Source of the DNA: Diphasiastrum complanatum
Lineage: Eukaryota > Streptophyta > Lycopodiopsida > Lycopodiales > Lycopodiaceae
DNA length: 64,000 nt
Direction: 5' to 3'
Assembly (NCBI GenBank): GCA_029204225.1
Contig: CM055098.1
Span: forward strand, 2,107,106 to 2,171,105
The translations under genes and the position numbers were made by a program. Shown here piece by piece: positions 58,066 through 64,000 of the stretch. Below the pieces are notes generated by a model that had not been told where the DNA came from, ran no database searches, and was given only the letters and a program-made list of their open reading frames with translations. Positions within the stretch are counted from its first letter, which is position 1, and every line of letters starts with the position of its first letter.

Positions 58066-58656
58066 GTTGGGGGTATTCCCAACATAGAGCGAATAAAAGA
58101 AAATGAGTCAATAAATGTGTTGCGAGGGCATGGCTTTCTGCGTGTATAAGCCCATGACCCGATGAGCACGCAAGGCGATTGTAAATATAAATAATGGACT
58201 TGGGCCCCTTGCAATTAAAATAAAACTTGAGGCCCAAAGTCATTTTAAAGTTAGAAGTCTATTATTTTAGAATTGGGTCCAACTTGGCTCACATGACCGA
58301 ATTTTGGAGAGAAGCATCCTCATTTGCTATTCACTACTTGCTAATGTGCTTGATTGTGTTTTCCTTTTGCTCTCAAATTTGCAAGTTTTTGGTTTCCATA
58401 TTTAAAGTTTTTGCATTAGCAATCACAAGGAGCATTTGAGCTAACCTCCACCCTCACCCTCTCTCTCTCCACCTTCTCTCTATTACTCTCCTCCTCTCTT
58501 CTATTCTATTCTTCTCCTTCACAAGATCATTATGAATGTTAGTTTAGTGGAGTAGAGTTAGGGGTGTGTAATGTTAGTGGTGATAGAGTTAGAGAGAAAG
58601 CAGAGAATTACCTAAAAGTAGCATCTATTCATAGTTAGGCGGGAGGGCTACTACTA
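58065..58656 (+). repeat. Gypsy 5' LTR (about 590 bp)
   Basis: It starts TGTTGGGGGTA within the last palindromic motif and ends near CTACTACTA just before a tRNA-Asp-type PBS. It is a different family from 48527-49278 but has the same TGTTGG start. Confidence 0.7.
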
Positions 58657-58659
58657 TAG

Positions 58660-58677
58660 TGGCGCCATTGCCGAGGA
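58660..58677 (+). promoter_or_regulatory. Primer-binding site, tRNA-Asp type
   Basis: TGGCGCCATTGCCGAGGA, two mismatches from the tRNA-Asp-complementary consensus. Confidence 0.9.
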
Positions 58678-59145
58678 TAGGTTTCCACTAACTAGTATAG
58701 CTGCATTTTAGCTATTTTTTGTTTTTGGATTAGTTTTAGGTAGATTTTTGGGTGTTTAGAGTTAGTTTTCTATATTTTTCTGTGTTTGGACTATTTGCAG
58801 CCAACGAAGGAGGTGTGAGAGGGTAGAGGAGGCCTTGAACAGCCTCTAAGGGCTTGAAACCCAAACCAACCAGTAAAAAAATCAAAAAAACACACCAATC
58901 TACATTTTGGAGGGAAAAAGAGCCAAATTTCTCATTCGATTTTGTTTTCTCCAAAACCAGTGAGAGTTAACCCTTGCATGACTGGCAGTAGCTCCAGGGT
59001 ACTGTCTTGGACCTGCATAGATGCCTGCGAGAGTTAGTTCCAAGCAGCTTGCAAAAAAACAGAGAAAAACTATAAATTTTTTAAAAAAGCCTTGTAAAAA
59101 GCCAAAAAAATGCAAATCTTCACCAAAACTCTCGCAGAGCCCTCT
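58678..59145 (+). other. Gypsy leader, truncated
   Basis: Non-coding leader after the PBS, cut at 59146 by the 3' LTR of a minus-strand copia element. Confidence 0.6.
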
Positions 59146-60014
59146 TGTTGAAGATTCCAGAATTCACATGTGTGGGAAATGTCCACAAGAGTGACTGATC
59201 TTGATTAAGCTTTGTGATTGGCACAGTACCCTGATTTTAGATTGTTCAACAAGATCTAGTTCAGAAGATATGGCTAATTCACAATCTAGCATGCTAATCA
59301 ATAGACTATGATAGCAATGAATCAAAGAATGACTAAAAGTACAAGACTACAATGCATAAGCATTAGCCTCAACACGAGTTAGAGAGAGAGAGAGCTAGAG
59401 AGATAACAAGAAAAACCAGTTTAGATTCAACCAAGCATGAGATAGCTACAAAACTTTGGTTTTTCATTACTTTGTGAATGAGAATGATATGTACATATAT
59501 AGGAGAGCCAAAATTCGTGGTACTCCTTGCAGTCAATGCACATCCTACACCTATTCAAGTGCAAACAACTATTAACTTGACACCTAACTGCTAGCATGCA
59601 CAGGTTGCACCTAACTTCTACCTACTTTCTCTAAATGGCAATTTCTCAACTAGCCATGTACAAATCTACATGCATGTGTCCATTAGAGTGATTGCATGCT
59701 TTGCATGTCACTATGGAAACTTAGGACATTTGCATTTACTGTGGCTCAAGTTTCTACAAGGTCATAATTGACCAATTCCATGTGAATCTCTATATGCATG
59801 TCAAACTAGACATTGTCAACATTATTGCATATCATACTAGACCAACTAGACTTTATGCATGTCACTGGAATTTGATCTACCTAACCCAAACTCGTCCTAT
59901 TCTACATGGATATGTGCTCAATTCACATACCTTGGATATGTACAAAATATTTACATGGGTAGGATCCCCCAAACATTAACAACAGATAATAGATATGTTT
60001 TACAATTTTTAACA
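59146..60014 (-). repeat. Copia 3' LTR (869 bp)
   Basis: On the minus strand it begins TGTTAAAAATTG at 60014, after the purine tract AAGGAGGAG, and ends CTTCAACA at 59146. It carries CACATGTG near its end (59164-59171) and TATATATAGGAG (plus, near 59493). It is the 3' LTR of the shortened copia element at 60024-62495. Confidence 0.78.
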
Positions 60015-60023
60015 CTCCTCCTT
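60015..60023 (-). promoter_or_regulatory. Polypurine tract of copia element
   Basis: The minus strand reads AAGGAGGAG directly before the LTR. Confidence 0.8.
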
Positions 60024-62495
60024 AAAATATATCTATCTGATGATGGTGAAGATCCTTTGAGTTTGGATTCTTTGCTTTGCATTTGAAGTGAAGATGAACA
60101 AAGAATCCATCATAGCAGTATGCTTACCAAATCCATGATAAGTTCTCTTTGATAGAAATCTTTTCCAAATGCCTATGAAAAATATTCCACCAACCTGCTA
60201 CTATGCCAATGTACCTGCTGCATGTCTGATGTCGATCCAGGGTATGCAAAGTCCACATGCATGAAGTTGGCTGCAAGAAAGACTAAAAAAACCGAGGCTT
60301 TCATGCCTCATCATGACCGCAAAGATCATACAGATCAAGATTGTACCATGAGCAATATTCAAGATTAAGCATACTAGCTTCACTAGTCCAAAAAATATGA
60401 ACTCTATCCAAAATGGATCTAATCTTGAAACCATACTCAAACTTGATCAAATTAAGGCCAAATACTTTCTTGAGGGTGTAAGTGTCCTCAGTGGATGCTT
60501 CACTTTACCTCACAAGAAGTTTACAATATGCCTCGATACATGAAAAAACTCTTTTTTTCAGACTATGAGTACTAAACTCATACTTGCTCTTACTCAATTT
60601 AAGAGCATACAAATGATGGTACAACATCTTTCTTTCTAGATGTTTTGGAAACATAATCAAGTCACAAAAGACAAGAAGTAATTCCAAACTAAAGACTTCA
60701 TTCAAAAACAGAATAGTCTTACTTGATCTTTGAGATAAGCAAATCTCAATTAAGCAAGATACATCATTAATCAAAGAAAAAGAAAAATAGGTGAGTAAAA
60801 CAAAATGAATACCACCTTTACTTTTCTTTTCTTTTCCATGAAATAAGATCAACAAGGACTCGGCCTTGTACAATGATGAAGATCTCCTTGGACATGCATG
60901 TTGAGGATACTCCTCCCCAAACCTTGACCTCATCACAACTTGATTACTTGCCATAGTAATGACTTGTGATGCACTATGAGACACTGTGCTCTCGGCCACT
61001 TCCAAGATAGAAAATAGATCTTCAAAATCAAGAACTTCTCCATGCTCAAACACCTTCGAGATAGAGAGTGTAAAGGCTATGTAGCCTTCCTTGGTGGATA
61101 AGCATCCAACCATGATCCATAGACTAGGATCACCATCCTTCTTTCTTTCCAAGAAACCACATACAAAGCAATAGTCTTCAAGAACACTGAGGTATACAAC
61201 CTTAGGCTTATAACTGAACAAGACTTAATAAAGTGCACTTCTTCCATTAGCTTCATAACTCCATAAAGTTTTGCATGATGGAACATACACATGCACCAAA
61301 AAACTTGAAGAGACAAGACACATCCAAATGTAACTTGTGGATCCATCAATAGTACATGCAAAGCAAGAAACATCTTCTTTGCTTACTGATAAAGAAAGAT
61401 GAACATCGAAATGTTCCAACTCCATAGAATGTTCTGTCTTTTTAGAAGACATTAAATATGGATCCATAAGTGATTTTGCCACAGAAGAAGCCACTCTTGG
61501 CTTGATCTCCTTAACTATAATATGCATAGACCTGAAGTTTGAAACATACAACTTCCTATGCCATAGCTCCTCCTTGGAAACATAAGTCATCAATGCAGTA
61601 TCACATAAACTTGAATTTTCATGCACATCTAGCTTGAAAATACCTCCATATTTAGATCCACTTGCAAGAATCTTATCTTTTTTCTTTATGAAACAACCAT
61701 TGATATTGAAATCCAATTCATAACCATCATCTAACAACTTTCCTACACTAATCACACTCTTCGTGAGATTAGGCACATAGAGAACATTGGAAACTGTAAA
61801 ATTCATAGAAGATGTAAGTTCTAAGGAACAACTTCCAACACCTTCAATTGCACATGCATCACCAACTGTTGTGTATATTGATTTCTTAGGATCTAGAACA
61901 GATTCAATAGAAACAAAAGAATCTTTGGAGCAACTCATATGAGTTGTTGCTCCACTATCAATATACCATGATACATCATTAAAAGGTAAAGAAGAAAAAC
62001 TAGACATCAAAAGAGATGCCTCTCCACAACTTGTATGTGAGTCTTCTATGATACAACTGGTTTGAACTTCTTGTGTCTTCTTCTTGAAGTTAGAAGGATG
62101 AGCTGACTCATCTTCTACTCCACCATAGTCTTTGTTCTTTGCTTTTTTCTTGGTGAAGGCACGAGAGTACTGGTTCTTAATCCTCTTTCTTGACTTGATC
62201 TCGGCTCCTTGAAGGTTCTTCAGAGTCTCCCAAGTCTCCTTTGCTGAGGTGCATGAACTAATCTCTCTCAACATCTCATCAGAGATGTTCAATTTGATGA
62301 TATGTAGAGCAATTCTTGCCCTCTTCTTGAATCTCTGAGCCTCATCAAAAGCTGTAGGTTCAACTTCAGTTCCAGTTACAATATCCATTACACCATAGAG
62401 AATCAACAAGGATTCTATCCTATCCTTCCAAACTGAATAGTTAAAGTGTATAGTCTTTCACTAGCTTGAAAGAGACAATCTCCTACAGATGCCAT
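60024..62495 (-). pseudogene. Shortened Ty1/copia gag-pol with long open frames
   Basis: Gag starts at ATG 62495 (MASVGDCLFQASERL) with a frameshift near 62420, then stays open from 62409 to 61225 (394 codons). That frame holds a shortened gag without its zinc knuckle and protease with WYIDSGATTHMSCS. Pre-integrase (ELWHRKLYVSNF) and a stub of integrase follow (CFACTIDGSTSYIWMCL), the stub jumping at once to VHVYVPSCKTLWSYE. The second frame (61221-60505, 238 codons) resumes at the integrase end (KKDGDPSLWIMVGCLSTKEGY) and hinge, then runs through sequence with no recognisable RT. Several domains are removed while the frame is kept. It cannot encode active integrase or RT, so mobility would need help in trans. 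The 5' leader matches the element at 34056-38276. Confidence 0.8.
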
Positions 62496-62730
62496 GAATG
62501 TGAAGACTCTTGTAATTGGACTGCAATATGTTTGAGCTTGTTCCTATCTGACTTAGAGTTGTTGCTCTCTTTCACTATAGGTATGTTCAAAAATTGTACT
62601 ACCTTCCTATGTGAAACACATGCAACTGTATTTGAGACAGATCTCAAATATTCCACAAGACAAGCTAACTAGATCAGATACACAAAGTGCTTTACGAAAG
62701 CAGCAAATTTAATCCAGTCTACAATCCACA
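62496..62730 (-). other. Copia leader
   Basis: Non-coding; it shares CTATAGTGAAAGAGAG and the TTTGAGAT-GATCTCAAATA stretch with 38277-38450. No PBS is visible. Confidence 0.5.
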
Positions 62731-63275
62731 ACCACACACAAAAGGAGGGAAGGGCAAGATCATAAATGCATCACTCAAGAAACAAACATGATCAAAGAGC
62801 TCAATGGATGCACCAAACTCGTGAAGGTTCTTCTCATTTCAGCATGGAGTTGATACAATTCACAAAAAGCTCCTCTTCATAAAGAGGGAGTCCCTTAAAT
62901 AAGCAAGAGAGCTCCTTAGGTGGCATCCTAGTGGAATTTTCACATTTCACAAATTACAAGTGGAATAATGCTCTCCACTAGAGGTCACCATCAAAAGGTG
63001 GCTCACTCTACTTTCTTTGAGAGGGGTCTACTTGCATATAATACGTTTGCCCAAAAATACTAGTTCCTACATGGTCATTCCATCTTCCGGGATTCACCAC
63101 AAGGCTTACACAGTTCTTGCTTGCCATTCCTAACTAGCATTTCTCGGCTCTCATACTCAGCTCTCAGTCTTCATTCATCTCGTCTTCTCAGAGACCTCCT
63201 CGGTCTAAGGAGAGAGGTGCTCTTGAGTTGCTCTGTCCGAGTATCTTGAGAATTCGTTAGAATTAGCCAATATCA
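62731..63275 (-). repeat. LTR, family 1 (copy B)
   Basis: On the minus strand it starts TGATATTGGC at 63275 after AGGGGTGGGA and matches 451-990. The polypurine tract means it is the 3' LTR of an element extending beyond 63286. Confidence 0.78.
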
Positions 63276-63285
63276 TCCCACCCCT
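63276..63285 (-). promoter_or_regulatory. Polypurine tract
   Basis: The minus strand reads AGGGGTGGGA directly before the LTR. Confidence 0.7.
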
Positions 63286-64000
63286 AATGTGTTGCAGGGG
63301 CCACTACAACTCATATTGGACGATGTTGCTCCACTTTGTATTGGCATCTTCGATCATCACTTGGAAAAGCGTAGATCCTTGTTCGCTTACATAAAACCAA
63401 GTGCTTATTGTCGCCAGTCTTTATCACAAAAACTATTTTTTCCGAATTGCTGTAGTTTAACCAGAATGTCTTATTGTTGCAATTGGTTGACATTCTCAAA
63501 ATTGGAGAGCTCTCGACCGACAGCTTCACAACTTGCATGCTTGAGTGCTTTCCATGTGTCTCTTTGTTTTGTCACTTGTATCTGCCATTGACAGTTTCAT
63601 CTTTGGTTTCTTTGTAGATTCTATCTTCTGGGAGGTCTGTATCCTCCATTTGTCTCTGGGTGTTTCCGTGGTTCTTCTCCCAGTTGAAGTTCTAGTCTCA
63701 AGGAAAACCTTTGATCTACAGGTTGCACAAACTTTGATTATCAGTCTCAAGGGGATGGAATCATAAAAAATTGGTGGTAGGAACAGTTTTGGATGGACGG
63801 TTTGATAACGATAAGAAAACATGATGAAGGCTTGGTGAAAGGATGAAGGAACTGATAGTTCTACAGTTGTAGGCTTGGACCCTTGCAATGTCAAGCTTTG
63901 ACCACCACTTGCTGGGTGAGGAGCTTGCTTTATTTGTAGGTTCACGGTTGTCTTCATCTGTCATTTTCTACAGCTCTTTCTTTTGATCTGTTACTTTTGG
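63286..64000 (-). other. Unassigned coding-like remnant upstream of the LTR
   Basis: The minus strand has MTDEDNREPTNKASSSPSKW from 63964 and, in other frames, KPKMKLSMADTSDKTKRHME and WKALKHASCEAVGRELSNF. Frames are broken and I recognise no domain. Position just before a polypurine tract makes it the 3' internal end of a retrotransposon, possibly another extra ORF. Confidence 0.4.

Overview
This is a stretch of a large, repeat-choked plant nuclear genome. The evidence is a spliced plant-type beta-1,3-glucanase gene (GH17 plus X8/CBM43 domain), plant Tat-like Ty3/gypsy elements primed by tRNA-Asp-type sites, many Ty1/copia elements primed by initiator tRNA-Met-type sites, a hAT-type miniature element, and long AT-rich stretches without genes. 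The density of old, nested, broken LTR elements suggests a large-genome land plant, possibly a gymnosperm; that lineage guess is low confidence.

Layout. 1-1.5 kb: gypsy reverse-transcriptase scrap, a solo-LTR-like unit and a copia 3' end. 1.65-2.6 kb: a 947-bp non-autonomous hAT-type element with a perfect 8-bp target duplication. 3.06-5.70 kb: the one gene that looks intact, a four-exon secreted, probably GPI-anchored GH17/X8 protein with a G-box promoter; its predicted acid/base glutamate is a glutamine. 5.7-9.9 kb: no gene seen apart from one diverged tandem repeat. 9.9-14.4 kb: copia and gypsy remnants and a 129-bp GA tract. 14.4-23.4 kb: two Tat-like gypsy elements in opposite orientation, each carrying a long extra ORF downstream of integrase, with a G-box-containing gap between integrase and that ORF. 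23.4-28.6 kb: a solo-LTR-like unit and a tail-to-tail pair of copia elements. 28.6-29.0 kb: an intronless, broken histone H3-fold gene that looks centromeric (CENH3-like). 29.2-33.7 kb: a three-hairpin array and two broken, intron-containing genes on the minus strand, one with transposase-like features; together they may be a decayed two-gene DNA transposon I cannot assign to a family. 34.0-44.8 kb: more copia (one with a 1.07-kb internal tandem duplication), a gypsy RNase H/integrase piece and an LTR with primer-binding site. 44.8-54.5 kb: gypsy reverse transcriptase, a gene-free 2.4 kb, then a gypsy 5' half (LTR, PBS, leader, gag, protease). 55.0-58.1 kb: a second unassigned broken gene and an array of about ten copies of a quasi-palindromic 20-23 bp motif. 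58.1-64.0 kb: a gypsy LTR/PBS/leader, a copia element shortened by largely in-frame deletions, and another LTR preceded by a polypurine tract.

How it fits together. Apart from the glucanase gene, the window is best read as successive insertions of elements into one another, followed by decay. The parts most likely to be undescribed are the two unassigned gene regions with their palindromic arrays, the CENH3-like retrocopy, and the post-integrase ORFs with candidate internal promoters.
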